Below, one piece after another: positions 6,737-14,999 of a stretch of 53,747 bases of DNA (position 1 is the first letter of the stretch; every line of letters starts with the position of its first letter). Position numbers and translations under genes: made by a program. This stretch comes from a bacterium (GTDB taxonomy: Bacteria > 4484-113 > JAFGCY01), in the NCBI GenBank assembly GCA_016932385.1, contig JAFGCY010000113.1, positions 1-53,747 on the forward strand, read 5' to 3'. Below the pieces are notes generated by a model. That model saw nothing but the letters and a program-made list of their open reading frames with translations. It was not told where the DNA came from and searched no databases.

Positions 6737-8077
6737 TCACGGGTAGATCAGTAGCCTGTTGGCGGTTCTGACGATCAAGTACTCCGTCGCGTTCGCTTTC
6801 GCAACCGCCAGGCTGAACACTTCCTCGCCGAATTCCTCGTAGTAGATGCAGGCCCCGTTCGCGTTGAACACCACCAGCGATGTGCCGGACGAGTACGTAT
6901 AGGTCGAGCCGCCGGAGCAGAGCACGGCGATATCCGGCCGCTGGTCACCGTCGAAATCCAGGCTGGCTATTCCGCTGTAACCACCCGAAGGGAATGTCAC
7001 GTTGTACTGGCTGGATGGGTAGTTGAAGGATGTCGCTGCCTGAGTCGCCGGATTGTAGATGCCCGACGCGGAGAGGATGATCTCCGCCAGCCCGTCGCCA
7101 TCCAGGTCGGCCGCCAGCATTTCCTGGCCCGAGTAATTCGGCACGGCCAGTGTCGACCAGGTCGTCAGCGGGGTTTGAGGCGTGCCGGCCAGGCCGGTAT
7201 AGATGATGCCTTGCGAATCCCAGAAAATAATCTCATCGGTGCCTTCACCGGTGATATCTCCCCGGCAGCTTGGCATACTGCTGGGCAGACCGGTGGCCGA
7301 CCAGTCCTGGTTGCGCATGGGGCCGTAGGCCAGCAACTCAGTGATATTGGAGTGCTTCCTGACCAGCAATTCGTCAATCCCGTCGCCATCAACGTCGGCC
7401 AACGGGCAGGTCATTTCCAGCGCGACGTTGTTGAGGACACAGACCTGCTGGCCCTGCTGGTCGTAACAGATGACGGTGGTGTAGTCGTCGACGACCAGTT
7501 CCGGCAGTCCGTCGCCGGTGTAGTCCCAAAGGCAACAGACTAGGTTCTGGGGAACAGGCAGCGTAATGGTCGACAACACCTGGCCGCTGGCGGGATCGTA
7601 GCACTCCCAGTCGTACTCGTAGGACATGGAGCCGTTGCGCGGTACGGCGGCCAGCAGCTCCGGCTGGCCGTCGCCGTTCAGGTCCGCGACGTGCAGGAAA
7701 CTGCCGTACAAGGCCGGGTAGTCGAGATGCGGAGCCGGCGCGGCCAGGTCACGCCAGGTCAGCGGTGTCCCGACATTCACGGCGGCAGTTGGCGTCTGGA
7801 TCGGCGGATTACCGCCCAGGAACATCAGGTTGCGTACGGCGAAGACAATCAGGACGCCGGCGCCAATCAGCAGAACGATTATGGCCACGATCACGATCCA
7901 CCAGGGGAAGGGCTTCGGACGTTGCAGGTCGCCGTAAAACGCCTGGCCATAGTACTGCTCGTAATAGCGCGCGACCGAATCGGGCTCGGGCGGATGCTTG
8001 AATTCCTCGCGCTGCGGCGGCTCGGCCGGTAGCTGAGCCGGTGGCTCGTGGTCCACTGGTTGCCGGTCCTGGTCCAT
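6737..8077 (-). CDS. Membrane-anchored FG-GAP/VCBS-type beta-propeller protein
   Basis: A 446-residue protein. Residues 1-57 are a Pro/Gln-rich cytoplasmic tail, about 58-82 form a transmembrane helix (WWIVIVAIIVLLIGAGVLIV), and the rest is outside the membrane. The outer part has at least six repeats with the calcium-binding-like loop D-x-(D/N/T)-G-(D/E)-G-x-x-(E/D), for example ADLNGDGQPELL, ADVDGDGIDELL, ADLDGDGLAEIIL and LDFDGDQRPDIAV. These are typical of FG-GAP/VCBS beta-propellers that bind ligands or other proteins at the cell surface. GGAGGA precedes the ATG. The gene stands alone between pilT and the noncoding region. A precise role is not evident. Confidence 0.85.
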   Translation of the reverse strand: MDQDRQPVDHEPPAQLPAEPPQREEFKHPPEPDSVARYYEQYYGQAFYGDLQRPKPFPWWIVIVAIIVLLIGAGVLIVFAVRNLMFLGGNPPIQTPTAAVNVGTPLTWRDLAAPAPHLDYPALYGSFLHVADLNGDGQPELLAAVPRNGSMSYEYDWECYDPASGQVLSTITLPVPQNLVCCLWDYTGDGLPELVVDDYTTVICYDQQGQQVCVLNNVALEMTCPLADVDGDGIDELLVRKHSNITELLAYGPMRNQDWSATGLPSSMPSCRGDITGEGTDEIIFWDSQGIIYTGLAGTPQTPLTTWSTLAVPNYSGQEMLAADLDGDGLAEIILSASGIYNPATQAATSFNYPSSQYNVTFPSGGYSGIASLDFDGDQRPDIAVLCSGGSTYTYSSGTSLVVFNANGACIYYEEFGEEVFSLAVAKANATEYLIVRTANRLLIYP

Positions 8078-8207
8078 TGGTCCTCCCCGTGCCGCCGGGC
8101 TTACGGCGCAGGCGGCCAGATCACCGCGATTGTACCGCCAAACCGGAGCGTTTGTCCGCGCCTAACCACGCCTGAGCCGGCGCGGGCAGATTGGAACTGG
8201 GCGAGGG

Positions 8208-9353
8208 CTAGACGCCGATGCTGGCGCCTTCCAGCGAACCGCCGCGGTCCGAACCAGGCCGGCTGCCGGAGCCGGAACGGCCCTCCGCCGCCGCCGCGCT
8301 GATCAGGCGCTGCAGGTTGCCGACGTTGCCCGCGTGGGCCATCGCCACCTCCAGCGTGATCAGGCGGTCCAGGTAACGGTCGCGCAGGTTCTGGTCCATC
8401 GTCATCATGCCCAGCTTGGAGTGGGTCATCATGACCGAGTGGATCTGGAACTCCTTCTTCTCGCGGATCAGGTTGCGGATCGCCGGAATGTTCAGCATGA
8501 CCTCGAACGAGGCCACGCGGCCGCCGCCCTCGGCCAGCGGCAACAGCTGCTGCGACATGATGCACTGCAGCGAGTTGGCCAGCTGGGCGCGGATCTGGTC
8601 CTGCTGTTCCGAGGGGAACACGTCGACGATACGGTCGATCGTCAACGGGGCGTTGTTGGTGTGCAAGGTGGCAAACACCAAGTGGCCCGTTTCGGCGGCG
8701 GTAATCGCCGTACTGATCGTTTCCAGGTCACGCATTTCGCCGACCAGGATCACGTCCGGGTCCTGGCGCAGCACGCGCTTCAAGGCGCCGGCGAAACTGA
8801 GCGTATCGGAGCCGATCTCGCGCTGGTTGACATTGCAGCGCTTGTGCTGGTGCACGTACTCGATCGGGTCCTCCATCGTGACGATATGCAGGTCCTTGCT
8901 CTCGTTGATGACGTTGAGCATCGCGGCCAGTGAGGTCGACTTACCGGAACCCGTCGGTCCGGTGACCAGGCACAGGCCGCGTGGCAGCATTATCACTTCC
9001 TTCATGATCGCCGGCAGGAGCAGGTCCTCCATCGTCGGGATCTTCTCGGAAATGGCGCGCATCGTCATGTAGACCGATTCGCGCTGGAAGCCCAGGTTAC
9101 AACGGAAACGGCCGATACCCTTCTGGCTGTAACCGAAGTCCAGCTCACGCTCCAGCTCGAACTTCTTACGCTGGTCCTCACGGATCATCGAGAACGCCAG
9201 GGAACGCACGTCCTCCGGCGTCAACGGCTTGTAGTCCAGGCGGACGAGACGTCCGTGAACCCGCAGCGTTGGGGGCACACCGGCCGTCAGGTGCAAGTCG
9301 GATGCGCCATGCTCGACGAGTTGGACCAGCAGGTCTAGGATCGTATAATCCAT
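8208..9353 (-). CDS. pilT: PilT, type IV pilus retraction ATPase
   Basis: A 381-residue hexameric secretion-type ATPase that powers pilus retraction (twitching motility). The N-terminal PAS-like half has ASDLHLTAGVPPTLRVHG. Walker A is GPTGSGKST (about residues 132-140), the Asp box is TMEDPIEYVHQ, Walker B lies at DVILVGEMRD (about 200-209), and the His box is TGHLVFATLHTN. The C-terminal AIRNLIREKK matches the AIRNLIRE signature that distinguishes PilT from PilB. A GGTGGAG Shine-Dalgarno sequence precedes the ATG. The C-terminus ends in a Gly/Ser-rich tail. Two perfect palindromes at 9398-9415 and 9485-9500 lie upstream and may be regulator sites. pilB is the next gene upstream but is separated by a terminator. 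Confidence 0.95.
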   Translation of the reverse strand: MDYTILDLLVQLVEHGASDLHLTAGVPPTLRVHGRLVRLDYKPLTPEDVRSLAFSMIREDQRKKFELERELDFGYSQKGIGRFRCNLGFQRESVYMTMRAISEKIPTMEDLLLPAIMKEVIMLPRGLCLVTGPTGSGKSTSLAAMLNVINESKDLHIVTMEDPIEYVHQHKRCNVNQREIGSDTLSFAGALKRVLRQDPDVILVGEMRDLETISTAITAAETGHLVFATLHTNNAPLTIDRIVDVFPSEQQDQIRAQLANSLQCIMSQQLLPLAEGGGRVASFEVMLNIPAIRNLIREKKEFQIHSVMMTHSKLGMMTMDQNLRDRYLDRLITLEVAMAHAGNVGNLQRLISAAAAEGRSGSGSRPGSDRGGSLEGASIGV

Positions 9354-9397
9354 ATAGCTCCACCTAGCTTCAACTTGATTTCGAAGCTATGCGGCCG

Positions 9398-9415
9398 CTG
9401 AACCGTACGGTTCAG
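9398..9415. promoter_or_regulatory. 18-bp perfect palindrome upstream of pilT
   Basis: CTGAACCGTACGGTTCAG is fully self-complementary and centred about 50 bases upstream of the pilT start. It has the form of a homodimeric regulator operator. Confidence 0.45.
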
Positions 9416-9484
9416 TGCCAGCAGAACATTCTAGCATGCGCGCGAGGTCAAGGTCACCGTTTATGTCCAGGGGGCCGGTTAAAC

Positions 9485-9500
9485 ATGACCGCTCGGTCAT
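9485..9500. promoter_or_regulatory. TetR-like operator palindrome upstream of pilT
   Basis: ATGACCG-CT-CGGTCAT, two perfect 7-base arms with a 2-base centre. The core TGACCGnnCGGTCA resembles operators bound by TetR-family repressors. No such regulator is encoded nearby, so the assignment is by form only. Confidence 0.4.
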
Positions 9501-9599
9501 CAGGCCTGAGAGCATATCAATAAAGGGCTGAAGTGCAATCCGGGCCGCGGCGGCGCGCTTGAAAAAAATCTCAATACCAACTGAACCTGATACATCAAC

Positions 9600-9626
9600 A
9601 AAAAAAGGGGCTGCCGAAGCAGCCCC
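9600..9626 (-). terminator. Intrinsic terminator of pilB
   Basis: On the minus strand GGGGCTGC, tetraloop TTCG, GCAGCCCC, then seven T, 35 bases after the pilB stop. Confidence 0.95.
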
Positions 9627-9660
9627 ACACCTTGCGCTAAGTGTGTTGTTGGTTTCTTGA

Positions 9661-11478
9661 CTAAAGGGCGGAGAAGCTTTCCACTTCGGCCAGTGTCGGG
9701 GCCACCGGGGCCAGGAAGCCGGCCCGGGTGCCCGTGGTGGCGCCGATATCCTCGGCCAACTCGGCGTCCTCTTCGTAGTCCGGACGGGCCACGCGCAGCA
9801 GCTCTTCCAGCGAAGTCAGGCCATGCAGCACCTTCTTGACGCCGGACTCCCACAGCGTGACCATGCCCTGTTTGCGGGCCAGCCGCTTGACTTCGTGGAT
9901 CGCCGTGGAGCGCATGATCAGGGCGCGCATCTCGTTGGACATGACCATGATCTCGAAGATACCGCTGCGGCCCGAGTAACCCAGGTGGTTGCAGAACTTG
10001 CAGCCGCGCCCGCGGTACATCAGGATCTTCTCCGGATACCTGGCCGGGTCATAAGCGCCCTTGATGTATTCCAGCTCTGTGTCGTCGGGCTCATAGCTTT
10101 CCTTGCAGTGCTGGCAGAGCTTGCGGCAGAGGCGCTGGCCCATCACGCCGATCACCGACGCGTTGATCAGGAACGGCGGCACACCCATGTTGTTGATACG
10201 CGGGACGGAACCCGGCGCGTCGTTGGTGTGCAGGGTGGAGAACACCAGGTGGCCCGTCAGGGCGGCGTTGACCGCCAGGTCCGCGGTTTCGTAGTCACGA
10301 ATCTCACCGACCATGATGATGTCCGGGTCCTGACGCATGAAGGATCTGAGCGCGGAACTGAACGTCAGGCCGACCTTGGAGTTCACGTGGACCTGGTTGA
10401 TGCGGTCGAGCTGGTACTCGACCGGGTCCTCGACCGTCATCACGTTGACGCTTTCCGTAGCGATCTTGCCCAGGGCGGCGATCAGCGTGGTGGACTTGCC
10501 CGAACCGGTGGGGCCCGTGATCAGGATGATGCCGTGCGGCTTGGCGATCAGGTCGTTGAAAGTCGACATTTCCTCTTCGTCGAAACCCAGGTCGGTCAGC
10601 TTGAAGTTCGCGCTGGACTTGTTGAGGAGTCGCATGACGATCTTCTCGCCGTTGATCGTCGGCACGGTCGAGAAACGGATGTCGAACAGGGCGTCGCGGA
10701 TCGCGAGGTCGATACGGCCGTCCTGCGGCTTGCGGCGCTCGGATGTGTCGCAGCGCGCCATAATCTTCAGACGGGCGGTCGTCGCGGCGATCGCGTGCTT
10801 GGGGATGGTCAGGATCTTGTGCAGCATGCCGTCGACGCGGTAGCGGACCACGGCATGGTCTTCCTTCGGCTCGACGTGGACGTCGGAGGCATGGTGGTCA
10901 ACAGCGCCGGAGAGAATCGTATCCACGAGCTTGACGATCGGCGCCTGCTCGATCTCGGCCAGCGTCGATTTGTCGGCCAGCGTGTCGTCGATGACATAGC
11001 CTTTCTTCAACTGCTCTTGGCGGAATTCCTCCATGTGCTTTTCCGCCTCGGCCGTCACGCCGAACATCTGGTCATAGGCGAACTTGAGCGCGTGGGGGCT
11101 GGTGATCCGCGGCACGACATCCAGGCCCGTGGAGAGCCGGATGTCGTCGATCGCCAGCAGGTTGAGCGGGTCCACCATTGCCACGATCACGTTGTTGCCT
11201 TCCTGGCGCACCGGCATCGCCTGATGTCGCTGGATCATGTCCGCACTGATCATCCTGGCGACCTCGGTGTCGATCCGGTCTTCGTAGAGGTCGATCTTTT
11301 CAATACCCAGCTGCTCGGCCAGGACGTTTTGCACTTCGTCTTCGGTGCAGAACTCCATCTCGACGACCATTTCACCAAGACGCTTACCCGATTCGCGCTG
11401 GGCCTCGAGCGTTTCTTGCAGTTGCTCCAGCGTGATAACGCCAGCGTCGACAAGCATCTCGCCAAGTTTCTTTTGCAT
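9661..11478 (-). CDS. pilB: PilB, type IV pilus assembly ATPase
   Basis: A 605-residue GspE/PilB-family ATPase that powers pilus extension. The N-terminal 140 residues form the MshEN/T2SSE-N type domain (KKLGEMLVDAGVITLEQL). The ATPase core has ASDVHVEP, Walker A GPTGSGKST (about 322-330), Asp box VEDPVEYQL, Walker B DIIMVGEIRDYETAD and His box TGHLVFSTLHTND. Two CxxC pairs, CRKLCQHCK and CKFCNHLG, form the zinc site usual in PilB/GspE and absent from PilT. The start is placed at the ATG at 11478; AAGGAGG lies 12 bases upstream and the longer open frame has no better signal. A promoter-like pair lies at 11596-11626. The gene is divergent from frr. Confidence 0.95.
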   Translation of the reverse strand: MQKKLGEMLVDAGVITLEQLQETLEAQRESGKRLGEMVVEMEFCTEDEVQNVLAEQLGIEKIDLYEDRIDTEVARMISADMIQRHQAMPVRQEGNNVIVAMVDPLNLLAIDDIRLSTGLDVVPRITSPHALKFAYDQMFGVTAEAEKHMEEFRQEQLKKGYVIDDTLADKSTLAEIEQAPIVKLVDTILSGAVDHHASDVHVEPKEDHAVVRYRVDGMLHKILTIPKHAIAATTARLKIMARCDTSERRKPQDGRIDLAIRDALFDIRFSTVPTINGEKIVMRLLNKSSANFKLTDLGFDEEEMSTFNDLIAKPHGIILITGPTGSGKSTTLIAALGKIATESVNVMTVEDPVEYQLDRINQVHVNSKVGLTFSSALRSFMRQDPDIIMVGEIRDYETADLAVNAALTGHLVFSTLHTNDAPGSVPRINNMGVPPFLINASVIGVMGQRLCRKLCQHCKESYEPDDTELEYIKGAYDPARYPEKILMYRGRGCKFCNHLGYSGRSGIFEIMVMSNEMRALIMRSTAIHEVKRLARKQGMVTLWESGVKKVLHGLTSLEELLRVARPDYEEDAELAEDIGATTGTRAGFLAPVAPTLAEVESFSAL

Positions 11479-11595
11479 GAGGTGCGAATGCCTCCTTAAT
11501 GCTCCATACAGCAATGTCCGCCAGTAGGGTGCCCCATTGGCGGCATTACGATGCGGCTGCCACAGCCGCCACAGTCCTGCGGGACAAGGCTATGT

Positions 11596-11626
11596 ATCAT
11601 ACCTTACGGTGGTATGGTCAAGTCAA
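11596..11626 (-). promoter_or_regulatory. Putative pilB promoter with overlapping inverted repeat
   Basis: TTGACT (11626-11621) and TATGAT (11601-11596) with a 19-base spacer. An inverted repeat CATACC...GGTATG covers the spacer and could be an operator. The 268-base gap to frr is otherwise unremarkable. Confidence 0.4.
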
Positions 11627-11736
11627 TTAATTCTATGGTAATTCGTGCCCGCTGGCTCAACACTAAGACTTAGCGCGCCGGAACTTTGTTTCACGCCGGA
11701 AACCGCCGCTTTTACTTCAACCCGCGGACAGCACGA

Positions 11737-11742
11737 TATAAT
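11737..11742 (+). promoter_or_regulatory. -10 hexamer of the frr-uppS-cdsA operon
   Basis: A perfect TATAAT lies about 40 bases upstream of the frr start. No good -35 match was seen at normal distance. Confidence 0.5.
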
Positions 11743-11782
11743 GCCTAGCGAGCACCAGGCTGGTCCCTAACCGGAGGTGGTA

Positions 11783-12346
11783 ATGAGCAATGTAGAGGAA
11801 GTCCTTTCCGACGCCAAAAACCGGATGGCAATGAGCCTTGAGGCCGTGAGCCGCGAGCTGTCGCATCTACGGGCCGGCCGGGCCAATCCCGGCCTGGTGG
11901 AGCATATCAAAGTCGAGGCCTACGGCGCCGAGATGCCGATCAATCAGCTGGCGACCGTTTCCACGCCAGACGCGACGACGATCCTGATCAGCCCCTACGA
12001 CAAGTCGATCACCGGCGCCATCGAGAAAGCGATCAACCTCAGCGACCTGGGGTTGATGCCGCAGAGTGACGGCAGCCTGATCCGGCTCAACGTGCCGCCG
12101 CTGACCGAGGAGCGGCGCAACGAGTTGCAGAAGGTGGTCAAGAAATACGGCGAGGAAGGCCGTGTGTCCCTGCGCAACATTCGCCGCGACGCCAACGAGC
12201 AGATTAAGAAGCTGGAGAAAAGCAAAGACCTCTCCGAGGACGAGATGCACCATTACCTGGAGCAGGTCGACAAGATTCTGGAAGAGAAGCTGGGCGCGCT
12301 GGAGAAGTCGCTCACAGCAAAGGAAAAGGAGATCGCTGAGTTCTAA
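11783..12346 (+). CDS. frr: Ribosome recycling factor
   Basis: A 187-residue protein that, with EF-G, splits the post-termination ribosome. It matches RRF over its whole length: LSHLRAGRANPGLVEHIKV in the N-terminal helix, NQLATVSTPDATTILISPYD in the beta domain, LIRLNVPPLTEERRNEL, and the C-terminal helices with ISNIR-like VSLRNIRRDANEQIKKLEK. The length is normal for the family. The ATG at 11783 is preferred over an in-frame GTG at 11777 because GGAGGTGG sits at the right distance. Its stop codon shares one base with the uppS start (TAATG), showing translational coupling. pyrH and tsf, often upstream of frr, are absent here. Confidence 0.97.
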   Translation: MSNVEEVLSDAKNRMAMSLEAVSRELSHLRAGRANPGLVEHIKVEAYGAEMPINQLATVSTPDATTILISPYDKSITGAIEKAINLSDLGLMPQSDGSLIRLNVPPLTEERRNELQKVVKKYGEEGRVSLRNIRRDANEQIKKLEKSKDLSEDEMHHYLEQVDKILEEKLGALEKSLTAKEKEIAEF

Positions 12347-13110
12347 TGGCTGAAACGCTGCCAGCAGACAACTTCGACCGCGCCGCTGAATTGGAGGCCA
12401 GCCTCAATCGCCAGGCGCTGCCCCGCCACGTTGGCGTGGTGATGGACGGCAACGGGCGTTGGGGCGTCAACCATGGCATGACGCGGGAGTACGGCCATCG
12501 CGAGAGTGTCGATGCGATGCGGACCACGGTGACCGCCGCCGACGACCTGCAAATCCCGTACCTGTCATTGTTCTGTTTTTCCACGGAGAACATGGGCCGG
12601 CCTGATTCCGAGGTGGCCAGCCTGTTCGATTTGTTCAACGACGTTTTGGACGTGGAAACGCGCAAGCTGCACGCGAAGAACGTGCGCATCATCACCAGCG
12701 GGATGGTCGAGCTGCTGCCCGATCCGTTGCCCGAGAAATTCCGCCAGGCGGTGGGGCTGACCGGCGGCAACCAGGGCTTGACGCTCAACCTGTGCGTGAT
12801 GTACTCGGGCCGCAGCGAGATTATCGAGGCCGCGCGGAGCATCGCCCAGGCGGCGCAGGCCGGCCAGTTGAAGCCGGAGCAGCTGGACGAACGTCGGTTC
12901 CAGCAGTTCCTGTTCCACCCCGACCTGCCCGACGCGGACCTGGTGATCCGCACGAGCGGCGAGCAGCGGATCTCCAATTTCCTGATCTGGCAGATGGCTT
13001 ACAGTGAGTTGGTGTTTACCGATGTGCTCTGGCCGGATTTCTCCCGCGCCGATTTCCTGACGGCGCTGTTGGAGTACCAGCGCCGGGGGAGAAGATTCGG
13101 CCTGGTCTAG
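12346..13110 (+). CDS. uppS: Undecaprenyl diphosphate synthase (cis-prenyltransferase)
   Basis: A 254-residue enzyme that condenses isopentenyl diphosphate units onto farnesyl diphosphate to make the C55 carrier lipid for peptidoglycan and surface polysaccharides. Family hallmarks are HVGVVMDGNGRW with the catalytic Asp, the loop LSLFCFSTENMGRP, and the C-terminal signature LVIRTSGEQRISNFLIWQ followed by SELVFTDVLWPDF. The length is normal. It overlaps frr by one base and is followed after 12 bases by cdsA, giving the widespread frr-uppS-cdsA order. Confidence 0.97.
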   Translation: MAETLPADNFDRAAELEASLNRQALPRHVGVVMDGNGRWGVNHGMTREYGHRESVDAMRTTVTAADDLQIPYLSLFCFSTENMGRPDSEVASLFDLFNDVLDVETRKLHAKNVRIITSGMVELLPDPLPEKFRQAVGLTGGNQGLTLNLCVMYSGRSEIIEAARSIAQAAQAGQLKPEQLDERRFQQFLFHPDLPDADLVIRTSGEQRISNFLIWQMAYSELVFTDVLWPDFSRADFLTALLEYQRRGRRFGLV

Positions 13111-13122
13111 GAGGCCACGGCG

Positions 13123-13962
13123 ATGGGAGTCCGCATTTTCTGGGGTTTGCTGCTGGGCTTCGTGTTCCTGCTGTTTACGCTGCAATCGCTGCCCTTCGTC
13201 TTGTTCTGTGTCGGCTGTCTGCATTTTGCCGCTCAGTATGAATTCGCCAGTTTGATCGCGCGAACCAACCGGCCGCAACTGGTGCTGCATGCCGCGTTGA
13301 CCACGGCGGTTTGGCTGGTGGCCGCGCTGGCCTTGACGCACCGCCTGCCGCTGGAGCTGCTGGCCGTGGCCCTGCTGATCGTGCCGCTTGTCTACGCGAT
13401 GCTCGCGGTGCGGCGCTACACGCAACCCGGCGAGCACCGCAGCTTCCTGACCCTGATCAAATCGCTGCTGTTTATCACGCTGCCGATGGCGTTCGTACCG
13501 GCGCTTTTGGTCTGGGATACGACGTTGCCGTACCTGCTGCTCTTGATCGGCGCGAGCTGGGCCGCGGACACGGGGGCGATCTTCGCCGGCAAGCTGACGG
13601 GCCGGACCCCGCTGGCCCCGCTATTGAGCCCGAAGAAAACAGTCGAAGGCGCGGTGGGTGGAGCGCTGGCCGCCGGGCTGGTCTGGACCGGGGCGGTGCT
13701 GATTTATCCACTGAGTAGTAATTCAATCATCGGTCAGGCGGCATTACCCCAGTGGGTTGTAGTACTAATCGCATTCCTGGTCGGGAGCGGTCTTGCGGTG
13801 ATCGGGATGTTCGGCGACCTGACCTTCTCGTTGTACAAACGTGAACAGCAAGTCAAGGATTACAGCTCGCTGATCCCCGGCCACGGGGGCGTGCTGGACC
13901 GTTGCGACAGCATGCTGTTCGTCGCCCCGCTGCTCTACCTGATTTGCTTTATGGTCGGCTAG
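13123..13962 (+). CDS. cdsA: Phosphatidate cytidylyltransferase
   Basis: A 279-residue integral membrane enzyme that forms CDP-diacylglycerol from CTP and phosphatidic acid, the branch point of phospholipid synthesis. It has about seven hydrophobic segments. The CDS family signature is present near the C-terminus: SPKKTVEGAVGG, then GDLTFSLYKREQQVKDYSSL and PGHGGVLDRCDS, where the Asp and Arg of GG-x-LDR and the preceding acidic residues bind metal and substrate. It closes the frr-uppS-cdsA operon. The next gene is on the opposite strand 14 bases away. Confidence 0.95.
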   Translation: MGVRIFWGLLLGFVFLLFTLQSLPFVLFCVGCLHFAAQYEFASLIARTNRPQLVLHAALTTAVWLVAALALTHRLPLELLAVALLIVPLVYAMLAVRRYTQPGEHRSFLTLIKSLLFITLPMAFVPALLVWDTTLPYLLLLIGASWAADTGAIFAGKLTGRTPLAPLLSPKKTVEGAVGGALAAGLVWTGAVLIYPLSSNSIIGQAALPQWVVVLIAFLVGSGLAVIGMFGDLTFSLYKREQQVKDYSSLIPGHGGVLDRCDSMLFVAPLLYLICFMVG

Positions 13963-13976
13963 GCCGCGCCGGCGGA

Positions 13977-14159
13977 CTAGTCGTCGGTGTCCGTCCGGCT
14001 GGCCGACAGGAATTCATGCCGGGTGCGAGCAACCTCGTACAAGGTCTTGGCGAACTCCTTGTACTGCGGGTTCTCGGCGTTGCGCCCGATCTCAACGCAG
14101 CACTTCATCATCTCGTCCAAGGCGATGATGCGCATCTTGATTCCACTACTATCACTCAT
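13977..14159 (-). CDS. Small conserved-looking protein, function unknown
   Basis: A 60-residue protein starting at the ATG at 14159, with GAGGG seven bases upstream; a TTG two codons earlier is less likely. It is predicted to be mostly helical, with the segment LDEMMKCCVEIGRNAENPQY followed by KEFAKTLYEVARTRHEFLSA. It has two adjacent cysteines and no signal peptide or membrane span. Gene-like codon use, a Shine-Dalgarno sequence and a convergent position to cdsA support it being real. No family was recognised. Confidence 0.6.
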   Translation of the reverse strand: MSDSSGIKMRIIALDEMMKCCVEIGRNAENPQYKEFAKTLYEVARTRHEFLSASRTDTDD

Positions 14160-14270
14160 GATCAACCCTCAACTCGGTCGAAATGGCTTTGAGGTACTAA
14201 CAAATTGTACACACTAACCCGATGTTTGTATTAAATTTCAATTCACATTTAACTGATCACTTGAAAAAAA

Positions 14271-14300
14271 TTGGCGGATTAAGGCGCCATGGGCTATTAT
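14271..14300 (+). promoter_or_regulatory. Promoter of the histone H1-like gene
   Basis: TTGGCG (14271-14276), an 18-base spacer and TATTAT (14295-14300). The region upstream (14180-14280) is markedly AT-rich and may act as an UP element. Confidence 0.55.
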
Positions 14301-14343
14301 GGGCCCGTGTTGTCCCCACAACATGATGGAATGGAGGTTCCGA

Positions 14344-14859
14344 ATGGCGAAAGCAGAGCCGAAGGGCAAGACGACAGCCAAGCCGGCAGCTAAGAAGACC
14401 GCTAAGCCGGTCGCCAAAAAGACCGCCAAGCCGGCGGTGAAAAAGGCCGTGAAACCGGCTGCCAAGACGACTGCCAAGCCGGCTGCAAAGAAGACGGCGA
14501 AGCCGGTCGCGAAAAAGGCTGTCAAGCCAGCGGCGAAGAAGACCGCGAAGCCGGTGGCGAAGAAAACCGTGAAGCCGGCCGCGAAGAAGGCTGCGAAGCC
14601 GGTGGCGAAGAAGGTTGCGAAGCCGGTGGCGAAGAAGGCCGTCAAGCCCGCTGCCAAGCCGGCCGCGCAGACTTCCGGCAAGGTCTATGAGGTTCGCCCG
14701 AATCCGGCTGGTGGCTGGATCGTCAAGGAAAAGGCCGCCAAGAACCCGTCAGCCCGGTTCGACCGCAAGCCGGATGCCGTGTCTCGCGCTAAGGCCCTGG
14801 CGGAGAAATCCAAGGCCAAGGTTGTTGTCTTCAAAGTCGACGGCACAGCCCAGAAGTAA
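14344..14859 (+). CDS. Histone H1-like Lys/Ala/Pro-rich protein fused to a DUF2188 domain
   Basis: A 171-residue protein starting at the ATG at 14344 with GGAGG upstream. Residues about 8-110 consist of more than a dozen tandem units of the type KPAAKKTA / KPVAKKTA, the composition of eukaryotic histone H1 tails and of bacterial AlgP- and Hc1-like proteins that bind DNA non-specifically. The last 60 residues form a compact domain (VYEVRPNPAGGWIVKEK, then KAKVVVFKVDGTAQK) that fits DUF2188. The combination suggests a nucleoid-associated protein. The repetitive DNA generates a long spurious open frame on the opposite strand. Repeat number may change by slippage or recombination. Confidence 0.85.
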   Translation: MAKAEPKGKTTAKPAAKKTAKPVAKKTAKPAVKKAVKPAAKTTAKPAAKKTAKPVAKKAVKPAAKKTAKPVAKKTVKPAAKKAAKPVAKKVAKPVAKKAVKPAAKPAAQTSGKVYEVRPNPAGGWIVKEKAAKNPSARFDRKPDAVSRAKALAEKSKAKVVVFKVDGTAQK

Positions 14860-14999
14860 CCTGGCAATTCAGTTTTAAACTACCGGTCGGTCCGCCGGCC
14901 GGTTGAGTTCGCTACAAACGTGCGAATAGCCACTAATCTCGGCGCGCTTTGGCGCGCACCAAGCCGCGCGCAGTTGGTCAGCCCTTTTGATGGGTGCGG

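Noticed and set aside
9823..11499. A 558-codon plus-strand open frame
   Set aside because: Antisense of pilB, with Asp/His/Val-biased composition and no start signal.
14238..14681. A minus-strand frame of Ala/Phe repeats
   Set aside because: Mirror image of the Lys/Ala repeats of the H1-like gene; no Shine-Dalgarno sequence.
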